From: Xenopus tropicalis
Taxonomy: Eukaryota > Chordata > Amphibia > Anura > Pipidae
DNA: 64,000 bases
Reading direction: 5' to 3'
Assembly: GCF_000004195.4 (NCBI RefSeq)
Contig: NC_030678.2
Location: 58,435,378 to 58,499,377, forward strand
A program made the translations under genes and the position numbers. Below the pieces are notes generated by a model that had not been told where the DNA came from, searched no databases, and saw nothing but the letters and a program-made list of their open reading frames with translations. This document shows positions 22,359 to 34,859 of the stretch, piece by piece (the stretch's first letter is position 1; each line of letters starts with the position of its first letter).

Positions 22359-23264
22359 CAATGTAGAAATGCTTTGGTCAATGCACCCCAGAGATTCTGG
22401 TTCAATATCAGTTATAGCAATGATTACTTTGATTAATATGTATATGTGTCTAGGCTCACTGATAACCTCTGTATAGCGAGAATCGGAAAGAACTGCCCAT
22501 ATGCAAAAAACAATTCAAGGACCCACTGTGGTCCCCTCTCTCCTTTTGTTTTCTTTGCTGTTTTTTAACATTCATCTACAGTTTCATGCTTTGCAAGTTT
22601 AAAAGATCTCTGCTTTGGAAAAATCTAGTTCATTGTTAATAGGAAGCCGTCAGCAAAGGTTACAAACAAATAAATAGTGAAACTTGACCTTGCTCTCAGT
22701 TACATGTTTGCTGGTTGAGGGACAAGAGAGAATATTGGAACATGACACTCCTTTGTCAGAAGAAAGTGGGGTTTAAGGTTTCCTGTGTCCTCTCAGCCAA
22801 GCCCTACTCTATTTCTGATTCAAGTAATAGGTCATGGGAGCATTATGTGAAATGGTAATAGGGAAACTGAAGAAAACTGTTCTTGAAATGTAAATATTAT
22901 AATATAGATACACATCAACATATGTATATACATAGATAGATGGTCAGATAGACAGTAAATTAAGCAAGCAATTGATGATTATATTAAAAAAAAGCTCTCT
23001 GTATTCTGTTAGCTCACAGAGCTGAAGCAACATTTAAATATAAATTAAGACAAATATAATTCTATAGATATACATTTGGTTTTGATGTAAAAATTGAATT
23101 TGAGCTTAAATGTATATATTATGTTGTATTTATGTAATGTGTATTATATTATTCCCTGTCTCCTCTATTAATGTATTGTTTGAAATGTACAGAGCTAAAT
23201 ATATAAAAGTAGCACTGTATAAATATACATACACAAAGATGCCTACATTATTTTTATTTTGCAG
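22359..23264. other. No gene seen
   Basis: No supported gene. The 22900-22960 stretch is a short TATA/GATAGATA low-complexity tract. Confidence 0.35.
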
Positions 23265-23629
23265 TTGGCAGTATATGCATATAAGAACTCATTATAACAA
23301 CTCTGTTTATATTATTATTATCATTTGAATGGGCAGGGGTTGTGCTGTGTATCTGTGCACCTTTTTAAAGATTTGCATGTCTTCGAAGGCTTGAATTTAT
23401 TGAGACACTGGAGAAGAGCCCAAGAGGCTTGTTTGTAAGCTGAAGACATTTGGTGAGCCAGTGTGTACTCCGGTTTCCTAGGAAGGGATTAGGGACAGTC
23501 TTTGTTGATATCTGTGAGAGGAGCTACAGAGGATGAGCTAAAGAAAGAAAGCCAGAGACCTGCTAGTTTTGTTCTGCCCTTCCATTCCAAGAAGCATATA
23601 CCAGCTAATAATAATCCTAAAGAAAACTG
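23265..23629 (+). promoter_or_regulatory. Candidate non-coding exon with octamer motif and strong donor
   Basis: A perfect octamer ATTTGCAT lies at 23371-23378, and a good splice donor ACTG|GTAAGAT has its exon edge at 23629. A possible acceptor TTTTTATTTTGCAG ends at 23264. The stretch 23390-23600 is purine-rich, free of recognised repeats and compositionally unlike the flanks. It could be an upstream untranslated exon of a gene outside the window, or an octamer-driven start. Nothing in it codes for a recognisable protein. Motif-based only. Confidence 0.2.
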
Positions 23630-24682
23630 GTAAGATTTTCATTGTTGCTGTTGTTTGCATGAGCTTATTTTATAGAAATGCATTATATGTGGGAGGAAAA
23701 AAATAATTAGTGGTTGTGGCTGATAGGGTCCTAGGTATTCTCTTTAAGAACAGATTGTTATATGAGTATGATTTATTTAAAAACAGCACTAAGCCATAGC
23801 TCTGCATAGAATCCTGTAAGCATCTAACTTCTGAAGTGCCAGCCTGCTGGTACCAGATGTCATAGACACATCACATTTAGACATGTTTGCCAATGGATTT
23901 CTATCCCTGTAGTAGCTGATTGTACAAGAATGGTTACCTTTAAACTAATGCTGCATGCCTCTTTTCTATTATAAAGTATGCTGTCTGGATAAGCAGCTGT
24001 TTGCTTGCAGAAACTTCTAGGAAATCTAAATATGGAAAGTATCAGTGTTTATAAAAATGGAGCATGGGCTGTTTGTCTGAGTATGCTTAAGCCTTCTATA
24101 TATTCTTACTTGCTTGCAATTATGGCACATCAGAGGGATTGTCCTCTTAAAACTTTTAATAAAAATACACCTTCTTGTGTCCTTATTAACTGGACACAGT
24201 TCTAGGCATTTCCCTCTAGGTGCAGATGAAATTGCCCATGTCCTTAAACTTTCTACATGTGGCATTCTGTATATGTTTGCAGTTTTATGTAGTTACCAAA
24301 TTAAATTCTCTTTCAGTGGGTCTGTATCCATGGTTCTGGGTGCATAGTTAAAACCTTTTATTTTTGGTTAAAGGGTTAAAGCCAGTGCTATGAGTATCAC
24401 ATAAAGCAAGTGAATACCTATTTTGATTTGTATGAATAGGAACTATCTTGGCTTGCTCTGATGATTCCAAATAACAACCATAACAAAGGAACCGCTTACA
24501 GATGCTGATTATTATTGCAGCAAACAAAAAAAGTTAAATTTGTGGCTAGCAACATGGCAGTCTCTTTAGCTACAGAATGCAATAAATATAGTATATTTCC
24601 CTCAGTTTGAGGATCTAGCCACTGATACAAGGCATACACCTGGCAAACAGTAACCACCTGTATTGCCGTCCATGAACTTTTA
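23630..24682. other. No gene seen
   Basis: No supported gene or recognised repeat family before the MITE at 24683. Confidence 0.35.
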
Positions 24683-24888
24683 GGGTGAAGACACACAGGT
24701 ACTAAGGTACTTAGTAGCAGCTACTTTTTTACAGCTATTAAACACCAGAAAATCCCCTGCCATAGACAATACTTCGAATTGCCTCTGCTAAAACATACAT
24801 AGAGACAATTATCAGTAAATGATCTGCATTGTCTATTTTTGTACCCATGATGAGTAGCTGCTACTAGTGGCTCCATGTTTCTTGACCC
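24683..24888. mobile_element. TTA-flanked MITE, relative of 4762-4933
   Basis: The left end GGGTGAAGACACACAGGTAC follows TTA (24680-24682). The right end CCATGTTTCTTGACCC is followed by TTA (24889-24891). The interior shares 'cctctgctaaaacatacata' and 'gagacaattatcagta' with the element at 4762. Inverted halves (TAGTAGCAGCTAC/GTAGCTGCTACTA) pair across the element. The TTA TSD supports a Harbinger-type insertion. Confidence 0.7.
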
Positions 24889-25219
24889 TTATGGAAACCA
24901 CTTGTTACTGCAGGAAATTTTAGTCCAGAAAATCACAAAAGCATTTTGGAACCAAACACTGGCTGCAAAAGCAGCGACAGGTTTAGAGGAGGCGGATGGG
25001 TAGTTTCAGACATGTTTTTCCATCAGAGAATCAGTCTGCCTTAATGTTGGCTTTTTGAGATGTTTGGGCTCACTGGAATTGAAAAAAGTCTTGTCAGACT
25101 GCAAGCAATATCTTTTCCTTCCAGTGCTAAGAGGGGTTAGAAGATATAAAGGGGATGTATGACTGCATGTGTGGCTTTGCTAAAATGGATGCAAATGTTG
25201 AATGTATTGACTTTAACCA

Positions 25220-25628
25220 TTAAAGGAAAAGTAACACTAACATTTTTAAGTAAAAAATCTATTCTACCCTGCCCCAATAATTGCCCTATTCTGCAAACCA
25301 TTGATTAATTTGAATTCTTTATTAAAAAATACCTGTTTAAACTTGACTTACGGTCATTTGAAAAAAGGCAATATGGCGATGCAGGGGAAGCATCCACTAT
25401 GTGGCAATCGATTGATCGATCCTAGCCTGACTCTTTCCTATACAGAAGGAAGGCTAGGCCCAATCAATCGATTGCCGCATAGTGGATGCTTCCCCTGCAT
25501 CACTGTATCACCTTGTATTTTCTAATAAACCATTCAAATTAATAAATGGTTTGCAGAATAGGGCAATAATTGGGGCAGGGTAGAATAGATTTTTAACTTG
25601 AAAATTTTTAGTGTTACTTTTCCTTTAA
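25220..25628. mobile_element. TTAA-bounded T2/Kolobok-type long hairpin MITE
   Basis: Bounded by TTAA on both sides with inverted termini TTAAAGGAAAAGTAACACTA and TAGTGTTACTTTTCCTTTAA. The arms stay complementary nearly to the centre: CCTGCCCCAATAATTGCCCT pairs with its partner at 25555-25580, and GCATCCACTATGTGGCAATC pairs with a block near 25475. The loop lies around CTTTCCTATACAGAAGG. The element therefore folds into one long imperfect hairpin of ~409 bp. TTAAAGG ends are the hallmark of the Xenopus T2/Kolobok group. No coding frame. Confidence 0.85.
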
Positions 25629-25945
25629 AGGTACTGGTGTCTAAACATACCTTGCATATGTTCAATCTGGTCTAAAGAATCATGTGCAAGTACAGCTATT
25701 GTGCTGGGGAATCGGGAAGCTACTACCACATTGAATATAGTGGTAGCTCCTAGGGTTTTGAAGTGAAGAGCATCAATAGAACCCAACCAGACTTGCACCA
25801 AAATAATTACATAGTAATGGTGATTTAATGCAGCACCCCTAGAAATCATGTAATTAGCCAACTGTTAGCCAAACCTTACACTAAATTTGTGAAAACACAA
25901 ATGAACGCGTTTTGATGCTTGAATTCTGTGGGAAATGCCTCATTA

Positions 25946-26261
25946 GGGCTCTGGCACATGGGGAGATTAGTCGCCTGCGACAAATCTCCCTGTTCGCGGG
26001 CAACTAATCTCCCCGGATTGCCATCCCACCGGCGACAATGTCGCCGGTGGGATGGCACATGCTGCGCAGGCGATTTTGGCAAATCGCCCAAGTTGCCTCG
26101 AGAGGCTTTTTCGGCGATTTGCCGAAATCTCGCTGCCGCGTGTGCCATCCCACCGGTGACTTCGCCGGTGGCATGGCAGGTGATGGCAACTCGGGGAGAT
26201 TAGTCGCCCGCGAACAGGGAGATTTGTCACGGGCGACTAATCTCTCCATGTGCCAGAGCCC
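25946..26261. mobile_element. Palindromic Harbinger-like MITE, full-length copy
   Basis: Complete element: GGGCTCTGGCACATGGGGAG at the left and CTCCATGTGCCAGAGCCC at the right, flanked by TTA (25943-25945 and 26262-26264). Nested inverted blocks repeat inside: GATTAGTCGCC/GGCGACTAATC, CCATCCCACCGGCGAC/GTCGCCGGTGGGATGG, and GGCAAATCGCC/GGCGATTTGCC. It is strongly CpG-rich. The many long frames on both strands are a consequence of the palindrome and lack stop codons by composition. TWA TSD and GGG ends indicate PIF/Harbinger; no transposase is present. Confidence 0.85.
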
Positions 26262-26264
26262 TTA

Positions 26265-27987
26265 TGGTTAAAAAAGATGGTGATTTGTGTCAGATATTTG
26301 CATACTACACTTGTATGTAAATCCCGTTATAAAGAGATGGATGTGCTTAGTATAAATAAACAGGCGCACTTTCCTTTTAGTTCTCTTTGATCTTGTATCT
26401 ACCTAATTGCTTGTATGTAGATGAGTTCATTTTATATATACATCTGGAATATAGCAAGCAGGAATGGCAGGCTACGCTAGATTTAGAGGAATATGTTTAC
26501 TTTTTTAGCTTTCTGAAGGCAAACTTAATGGAAACGTCACTAGTTCTATTTCATTCTGTTTTATCTAATGGTTCTCAGGCAAAGTTGTCAGTTTGCATAA
26601 ACTAACAAGGGTCAGATTAGGGCCATTTCTGTGCATACGTCTAACCATGGGAATCATTAGGATTAAAGAAAGGCATTCCACTGCAGGGAATTTTTTTACT
26701 AAATAGTAAGAACCATAAATAAATAGACAAGGAGTCTCCTTATTTCGAAATATTCCTAGTGCTTTAGGACTGTCTTTTACAGAACCCTATAAATGCATTC
26801 TAAAACACAAATGAACACCCCTTGAGTATCAGAAACGGAAATATTATATTTATTTTTATAAAATTTGTGTTTTAAATATAAGATGAAATTTGCACATTCC
26901 TGAAACGTGTGTATTATAAAGCACAGCAGAAAATCCTTAGAATTTTATATACATTCATTCATTTAGCTAAAACGATTTAAGTTTATGGTATTGTAGGAAA
27001 TTAACCCAGTGCTGATTATGTGGCCTTTATGGAGAATGATACACTCTTGTTAGGCCACAAATATGACTGCTGTTTGTCAGATGTACAGAGATAACACACA
27101 ACAGGGTTATTTTCCCATGAAATGGGACTTTCATACAATTTCCCTTTAAGCAAGAACAAGTAATAACATTTCCAGTGTCCACTGGAAGTCAACAAAGGGT
27201 CTCATTATTTCTCATGATTTAATGCATTAGATAACTTGGCAACATTTTTTTTTTTGCTTGAGGCAAAGACTATAATTAGAAGGAAAGCTTTAGTGTTGTG
27301 GAAGTCAATCAACTGTAATTTCATTCAGTGGATAATATATGTTTGAGAGCAAGATGAAGGACACATGGATGACTACATTAGCAATTTGCTCTTATATAGA
27401 ACATTCACAGATCCGTGGTAGCTAGTGATTTGCATTAAAAGTAGAGTACCTTCTTCTAATAAAGATATTGGAAATTAAATATACTGCTTTACCTCAATCC
27501 TGACTCCATGCTGATTCCAGTTTGGGCTTATTTCAAAAAAAGTGTTTTCTGTTACTAAATATTAAGAGCTGAATTTTACCCTTTGTCTTCCTTTGTTTCT
27601 GATTCAGTTTATGGACTCAGTCCAAAACCAAAGCCTCTATTATCATTATGCTAACGGGCCACAATCATCCTTATCACCCTCTATAGAGCCACTGCAGTGT
27701 CATAATCACCATGGGATCATGACCTGACCATATGGGTGCAAATGATGGGCAAAAGCTTTTTATCAGCAAATGTAACACAGTGGTATCTAATAATCTGCCT
27801 CAATCAGGGTCACAAAGTCCCCCTGCAGGTACACATCCTGCCTGCAATCAATCTAACTGGAATATTCAGCAAGCTGAGCCTAGAAAGTGTGTCCATCCCA
27901 ATGAGGGATACTGTGCAATGGATACTTAGCTGGAACAGATGCTTATTTAGCAGATAGAACAAAATAATAGCAATTGCTCCAAACTTT
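26265..27987. other. No gene seen
   Basis: 1.7 kb of AT-rich sequence with no gene or recognised repeat. A T13-like run lies at about 27246-27256. Confidence 0.4.
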
Positions 27988-28428
27988 TTAAAAGGGACCT
28001 GTCACCCTAAGAAATAATTTGAAATTCTTTTCTATTGTGTCTGTTAAGCAAAATAAACTTTACTTACACTATATAAGTAATATAAATCTTGTTTCCATTA
28101 GTCCTGGAATTACACAATCACAGTAAATAGGCAGGTGCCATTTTTTGGACACTGTTATTAAGACAAGCTTTGTATCACCCCAAAATCTTGTGTAAGTGCC
28201 AGAATGGGGGACCAGATGCCCATGCCCATGCACTGGCTACACAATTAGATGGTGAGGAGGGAGGGGGAAAGTGAGAGCTGAATTGAAAGTTAAAGTACTT
28301 GTCTGCCCCGCCTCTATGTCTAAGGCATAGCAGCAGGGCAGGCAATATATGATTGACAGCTGGGATTTTTAAATGCCTTTATAATGGGTATGGATGGATT
28401 TTATGTCTGGGTGACAGCACCACTTTAA
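27988..28428. mobile_element. TTAA-bounded T2/Kolobok-like MITE (CTGTCACCC terminus)
   Basis: The left end TTAAAAGGGACCTGTCACCC and right end GGGTGACAGCACCACTTTAA are inverted repeats bounded by TTAA. The interior contains CTTTACTTACACTATATAAG and a GC-richer block at 28195-28360. Not long-hairpin like the 25220 copy; the interior is mostly unique, so it may derive from a larger autonomous element. No coding frame recognised. Confidence 0.7.
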
Positions 28429-28657
28429 AATCATCATCATTGTGTCTGTAAAGGGTGATAAATAATGTATCAATTGTAACAGTTGTAATAGATTTTATTA
28501 AACCTTATGAAATAAAGCAGTCTTATTGGTCAACATGGCACTCCTGTGATTTTGGATTAATCGGATGGCAGAAGCTCAGCACCAATGAAATTACTAGGTA
28601 GGAGTTTTGTACCTTACCACAATGTGCTGCTGAGTTTTGCATATATAGTTACCTTTG

Positions 28658-28661
<4 letters not shown>
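28429..28661. other. No gene seen
   Basis: Short unannotated stretch between the T2-like MITE and the microsatellite. Confidence 0.3.

Positions 28662-28723
<62 letters not shown>
28662..28723. repeat. (TA)31 microsatellite
   Basis: 62 bp of perfect TA dinucleotide repeat, the longest simple repeat in the window. It creates spurious Tyr-Ile frames on both strands. Confidence 0.97.
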
Positions 28724-28728
<5 letters not shown>

Positions 28729-29957
28729 CATATATATCTGATTGCTCGGATACAATGGTATGCAGCTTTCAGTCTGCGTTCAGCAACACTGCATTCATGG
28801 CGGCCAGACTGAAGGGTACGTGAGCATTCACCCAGACTGCCAATAGCTTGCATGCCATTCAGATGTGTAAATGAGGGCACACCAACAACCAAAAGCTTCT
28901 GCTGACCTTTACCACTTGCCTATGGCAGATGTAGAACAGTGCTGCCTTGGACTCAACTGCATTGCACTCTGCATCTTGCATATGTAAAGGGCAAACTGCA
29001 GGGGTCATTGCCCCTGATGCAACAGCTAACTATATGAACCCCAAGTGCTGTGGCAATAGTAAATGAGTTCTTATGTGCCATAGCCCTAGGGCAGATTACT
29101 GCAAACAAAAGTGTGTGTAAATATTTCCATTAGAACAACAAACAAAAAAAAGAAGAGAAAAATATGGAAAGGGATGAACTTGCCATTAGGTCATTAACAT
29201 AATTACTTTATTATGAATATGAATTTATAACAAAAAAGGGCTTATTTATGGCTGCAACAGCAATTTTGGTTGCACAAGAACTGATGTTTTGTGAATTCCA
29301 TCACAATTGCATCCCATTTTCATAAGTACACACACACACATATATACATACATTTGCAACATACTTATTACTATTACTGTTTTTTATTGTGTGCCTGACT
29401 CATAAGTCATATTTTTACATTTCCGAAAATGAAAGGGGCCTTCATTTTCTACCTCACTCTGAATGACATTTATGAAGATAAATGGTGAAGCCTTAGACGT
29501 TGCTGCATGCATGACTTTTTATAAGATGCATCAATTTGGTACAGAGCCAATCACCCTCACCAGATTAGTCTCTGTGCTTTGTTCTCCCAAGTCATAAAAT
29601 ATCTGTCAGATTTCAGGAAAGCAATACTGTATCTCAGATAATTGCTTGGAATTATATACATTTGGATTTTTTTTTAGATGTAAAAGTTTTTACTGTAAAT
29701 CTAATTCTAACTTTTATGCTGCAGTTTAAGGTTTAATGTAAACAAATGAACAGATAATGATATTTTACTTCTAACACTGCGCAATGCATATGGCCACCAT
29801 TTCAAGTCTCAACCATTTGTTAAAATTTTTGGAGAACACAATTGATTACTCCCCATTATAAAAGGCAATTCATTTATTAATTACCATTAAAAAATTAATT
29901 AATCCCTATACCAATTCATTAGAAGTCGATATATCCATTAAATATAATCTACACATA
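28724..29957. other. No gene seen
   Basis: No supported gene. The 28740-29100 block is less AT-rich and contains TTGCATATGTAAAGGGC-like phrases, possibly an old repeat. A short (CA)n/(TA)n patch lies at 29326-29350. Confidence 0.35.
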
Positions 29958-30394
29958 GGGGCCGATTTACTAATCCACGAACGGATCGAAAGCATGCGAA
30001 TGCGTTTTTTTCGTAATGATCGGTATTTTGTAATTTTTTTGTCGCCGTTGCGACTTTTTTGTAAATTGTCATGACTTTTTCGTAGCCGTTACGGCTTGCG
30101 CAAATTGTTGCGACTTTTTGTAGCCGTCACGAAAAAATTGGAAAGGTTTGCCCGCCGTTTACTAGCGCTCAATACGAAAAAGTCGCGACAATTCGTGCAA
30201 GTCGTAACGGCTACGAAAAAGTCATGACAATCCGCGCAAGTCGTAAAGGCTACAAAAAAGTCGCGACAATTCACGGAAAAGTCACGACAACTACGAAAAA
30301 ATCGCAAAAAATACGAAAAAGTTGCAAAATGTTCGTTTCCAATGCAATTTTTTCCCATTTGGGATTCGGATTCGTGGATTAGTAAATCAGCCCC
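29958..30394. mobile_element. CpG-rich foldback MITE, copy 3 (longest)
   Basis: Termini GGGGCCGATTTACTAATCCA and GGATTAGTAAATCAGCCCC are inverted and flanked by ATA on both sides, as at 18201. The interior has three to four tandem units of about 43-46 bp (TACGAAAAAGTCGCGACAAT, then GTGCAAGTCGTAACGG), with a partial complementary array on the left side. The 105-codon minus-strand frame repeats CRDFFVA-like segments because of this tandem structure and is not a real protein. Confidence 0.75.
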
Positions 30395-31321
30395 ATAAAG
30401 TTTCATAACATTTTCATAAAGTTTATAATTTCATAAGGTTTAATACTTTTTTGCCTCCTAGATTTTAGAATAAGTATGCCTTTCTTTAATAATGACAATC
30501 CAAGAATACCTCTTTTCACATGATGAATTATCTGAAGTCAACCATTCTCACTGCTCATTCCTCTGACTCAATATCACTACATTTGCCAGTTTCTATAGAG
30601 CTGTACAATCGGGCAACGCTGACTTCCCCATGTGCCCCACACTTCCACCTACGTGAGTTTCACATTTTGGGAATCATCAGGCCGTCAATATGCTAACAAC
30701 TTTGTGTCCATTTTAGTGCCCCAGCAACTCTGATCACTAGAGCTTCTTAAAAAGTTATTCTTATTTGAAACAGCTGATGTTTTAGAATGTCAGTTTTTTC
30801 TCAAAGTATGCAATAATGAGGTTAATAAATGAGTCTTATTTTCTGTCAGAGATGAAGAACTGATGCCAGACATACCATGCAACAAGAAAATAAGAACAGC
30901 TAATAGGAACTGTTAATGCTACAGCATATGAAGGTTTTTGATTGCCTCTTCCACTCATTGAGAGATATGGATATTACCATGAGTAGCCCCTCCGCATATG
31001 ACCACATACATATATAGTATTTTGATTATTCCTTCTTGACATAGGTGATGAACATATTTGAAATATAAACCATTTGGCCAAACAAGGACTTACTTACATT
31101 GTCTACCAACATGGCTACACATGCTGATTCAGCCCCTTGTTGGTCTGGGTATGTGACCAAAAAAACTGTAGATATTTTCATAAATGGGAAGCTTTGCGGA
31201 TAGCTACAGCTCACTCCAGTGTATCATCTAAGATTGTTATAAAACAACAGAATTATTTGGGTTTGTCAGAATACCTTTATGATGTTGAACGTGTGGTCTT
31301 TTTGCTACCAGCAGAGAAGTA
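30395..31321. other. No gene seen
   Basis: No supported gene or recognised mobile element. Confidence 0.35.
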
Positions 31322-31637
31322 CCAGGTATAGGATCTGTTATCTTGAAATCTGTTATGCAGAAAGCTCCGACTTATGGGAAGGCCATCTCCCATAGACTTT
31401 ATTTTCATCAAATGATTAAAATAAAATGTTTCCCTTTTTCTCTGTAATTATAAAACAGTACCCTGTACTTGACCCAAACTAAGATATAATTAATCCTTAT
31501 TGGACACAAAATAATCCTATTGAGTTTAATTAGTGTTTAAATGAGTTTCAAGTAGACTCAGGGTATGCAGATCTAAATGACAGAAAGACCCCTTAACGAG
31601 AAAACTCCAGGTTCTGAGCATTCAGGTCCCATCCCTG
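31322..31637 (-). mobile_element. TA-flanked MITE, copy with both ends
   Basis: The left end CCAGGTATAGGATCTGTTAT lies after TA. The right end CAGGTCCCATCCCTG is followed by TA (31638-31639). The interior includes 'ctgtaattataaaacagtac' and 'cctgtacttgacccaaact', the complement of the 50029 copy. Ends are about 80 percent matched by eye. Tc1/mariner-type MITE by its TA flanks. Confidence 0.75.
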
Positions 31638-31639
31638 TA

Positions 31640-34557
31640 CCAAAAAACTGTGCCATTGCCAATTAACTTGTATGGAGAACAAATGGTTTGTACCTTTTGT
31701 CACAATTTCCTCACTCCGTTCAATTTGACCTACAAGATGTAAAAGGGAGCTACAGCAACTCCTCACTTGATACACTATGTACACACAGACATGTACATTT
31801 AATAGTTTACATGCAACTGACTGTGGGGAGATAGCTGAGACTGTAACTGCACCTGCGGACTTAAATGAGCCCTAATGTTTCCTCTCTATGTTGCGTTTCA
31901 TCAGAGAATTCCAGCATTCTTGGAGCACTGTGATAAATTATATCTGCAGCAATTGTGCACAATGCGCCAATACATGTACTAATTAGCTTGCACATTATAG
32001 TGAATCACTAACATTTCCAAAGTGGAATGGAGTTCCTTTTGAACACAATTTGCTTGGTGGAAGTCAATAGCAGTTATTGAAGCTACCTATTTCCAGGGTA
32101 TTTCCAGGGTTTCCTCAATGTGTGCCTTGATTGGTTGTCATGGTTTACAGCCCAGGTGCAAATTTGCTCAGCATTGGTAAGTGAGCCACAGTCTCTACAT
32201 CTACAGTGTATTTGTTATTTCGCCCTCCTGACTTTAGAGACACACATGGTTGAAGTTTGTTGCATTAAACAAAGAAAGTCTACTAATTGCATAATCTAGA
32301 TATAAGGAATGTATAGTTCTGAGCTAGGTCAGGTCAGATGCAATTTCTTAATTTTTGTATTTTGCTACAACATCTGTGAAACATATGTAGTTGCCTTGAG
32401 CAAAAATGTTATGTACAGAATTTTTTTTTAAGAAAAAAGTGAATTACATTCCTTTATCTTAAAAGTTACGATCAATGAGCGCATTTTCATAAATATATTA
32501 ACCCAGTAGTGTCAAATTTGTAGTCAGCCAGTTCAAATTACCATCAAGTCAAGCAGCAACCTCAGCCATCTGATTTGGGACTATGGCACACAGGTCAAAA
32601 AAATGTCCAGTACAACTTGTGGTGATTCCCAATAATGTCAATGAAGAGACTTTCAGTAAGTAGCAGTGATCAAAATGCTATATGTGCCATAACCCTGAGA
32701 GTCCTGACAGATGTACAAAGTACAGGCATAAGTAAAACATTTCCAATTTCACCTCAAAGGACCATAACCTGGCTCTGTTGTGTTATTAGGATCTCCTTAA
32801 AAGAAACTAGTAAGGGCATATATTACTGGGATAGTGGGTATGGTATGCACTTATTGTAGGCATGGCCTGTAGAAAACTGGTTACTAAAAAAACAAATTTA
32901 AGGTGTATTCTCATAGCCTATATAAATTGATACTATAAAAGTACATAAACAGATATTCCCAGTACTAAGCACAATTCAGAGTATAGCAGTCTTTAAAATC
33001 CCATTTTTAGGGGATTACAATTTACCTAACACCACAATCTGCCAAACTGGGCATTTGGTTTATTTGCATTTGAAGGTGCACTCACAAAATTAACAAAATG
33101 TTTCTTAAGCTTTCATTTAAAGTCATAGAAGTGACTGCATGGAGCTCAAACTTATTAGAAAGGAAGGGGTCTGTGTGAGGAAGGATAGGTAGAAGAAGCA
33201 AAGTGGGGGCAATGAAGGGTTAATGGAAGGCAGATAGAGTGGAAAGAAATGGATAAGGAGATAGGGATAGTGAGATATTGGGAGAGCAAGAAAATGAAGT
33301 ACCTGCCTTTTCCTGTGGAGCAGGAGACAAGTAACATCCCACCTGCCTGACCTGTTTTCGGGTTAACATATTTGCAGAAGAGGTAAATCATTCCACGCAA
33401 ATATTGTCATTTTAAAAATATCATGTATGACAATGGCCAATAATGTTTCAAACCCGATATTCACATCTACCTGAGACATATAACTGACAAGTTCTTTTGA
33501 AAGATTCTGGAATATGTAGTTCACAACAGCTGGACTGGTGCTTATTTGGCATCCCTGATCTAATGTTTCTTTTTCTAGGCTGGCCTGTCTCTTCTGTTAG
33601 TTATCGACAGCACAGTCTCTGTTGATGTATCAGTCAATAATAGGCTACATTGTGCAGTGTGACCAGCAGAGCATACTGAGATGGCTTTATCAGCATACTA
33701 TACGATACATAATACTAAATTGTTCTTAGGAATAGGACTTTTCATTTGTACTGAACTGGAAATTCTATGAAATATTGATCTGAAAGACACAAAACACCAC
33801 ATCTAATTGAACAGCCCTCTAATGAGCATTGTGTGACGGATGAACAGCTTGCTAAATAGCATTGTATTAAATTAAAACTTTGCCATGTTAAAGGTATACC
33901 TATTTAAAGTATGACAGCTATAGTGCCTTTTATAGAAAACCTTTAGAAAGTTACTGGCCCAGATAGCACCTTCATTCCTCACCCCTGCCATGGGTGGATT
34001 GAATTGGAAACAGAAAATAAAAGTATCAGGTGACTTTCACTTAAAGGCATATGTGAATTGATGAATTGCACAAATATAATGCATGCTCTATGGTTTGTAA
34101 TACACCACCTTACACCACCTTGGTCCTTAAAATCCAGGGTTGTTTTGTAACTAGCAAAATGCCAGTAGGGGCTAAGGAAACAGGTAATGCCCTCACCATT
34201 CCAAATAACATCTGGACTTTGCAGATAAAGCAACAGAAGATTTTTATTTAGACCTGACATTGTGCAGGTGGGTCATGGTTCTTATAACAATGCAGTGCTT
34301 AGGGCCTTCCTGTCAGTTCTTCACACACTATTTGGCTTTGAGTGGGAGGGTCATAAAATAAACCCATAGACAAAAGGTGATTTTTGTTTTAGGGGAGGCT
34401 ATTTAAAGACCTATTCTACTCAGATTACTTTATAGTATCCCAGGGTCAGTTCCATGTAAGTATCACTTTCATCCATAATAACTGCAGAGCACTTTTAAGA
34501 TAAATTAGGTGGCAACACAGAACACATAGCAGGAAGTTCTGGTTTCATGTACACGTA
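31640..34557. other. No gene seen
   Basis: Nearly 3 kb with no gene and no family I can name. 33155-33330 is purine-rich on this strand, giving a Ser/Pro/Leu-rich minus-strand frame that is compositional. Confidence 0.35.
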
Positions 34558-34859
34558 CAGGAGCTGTTATCTGGTAACCCATTATCCAGAAAGCTCCAAA
34601 TCAGGGAACTGGCATTTCCCATAGACTCCATTGTAATAAAACAATTACATTATTTAACTTGATTTCCTTCTCTCTAATAATAAACCAGTACTTTGTACTT
34701 TATCCCAACTAATATATAATTAATCCTTATTGACAACAGAAAAATGTAATGTTTAAATGTTTTCAAATTTAAATGATTTTTTAGTATACTTAAAGTATGG
34801 AAATCCAAATTACGGGAAGACTCATTATCTGGAAGACCCCAGGTCTTAAGCATTCTGGA
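34558..34859 (-). mobile_element. TA-flanked MITE, 3' end replaced by a hAT element
   Basis: It starts CAGGAGCTGTTATCTGGTAA after TA. It continues through 'ccagaaagctccaaatcagg', 'gtactttgtactttatccca' and 'aggtcttaagcattctgga', at which point the family should read ATAACAGGTCCC. Instead a hAT terminus CAGGGTTGGACTGG begins at 34860. Confidence 0.7.

Noticed and set aside
25876..26271. Five overlapping open frames of 77-94 codons on both strands
   Set aside because: They lie inside a perfect palindromic MITE; stop-free frames on both strands follow from its GC-rich inverted structure.
30089..30406. 105-codon minus-strand frame with repeated CRDFFVA-like segments
   Set aside because: Its repetition is the translation of the tandem units of a foldback MITE.
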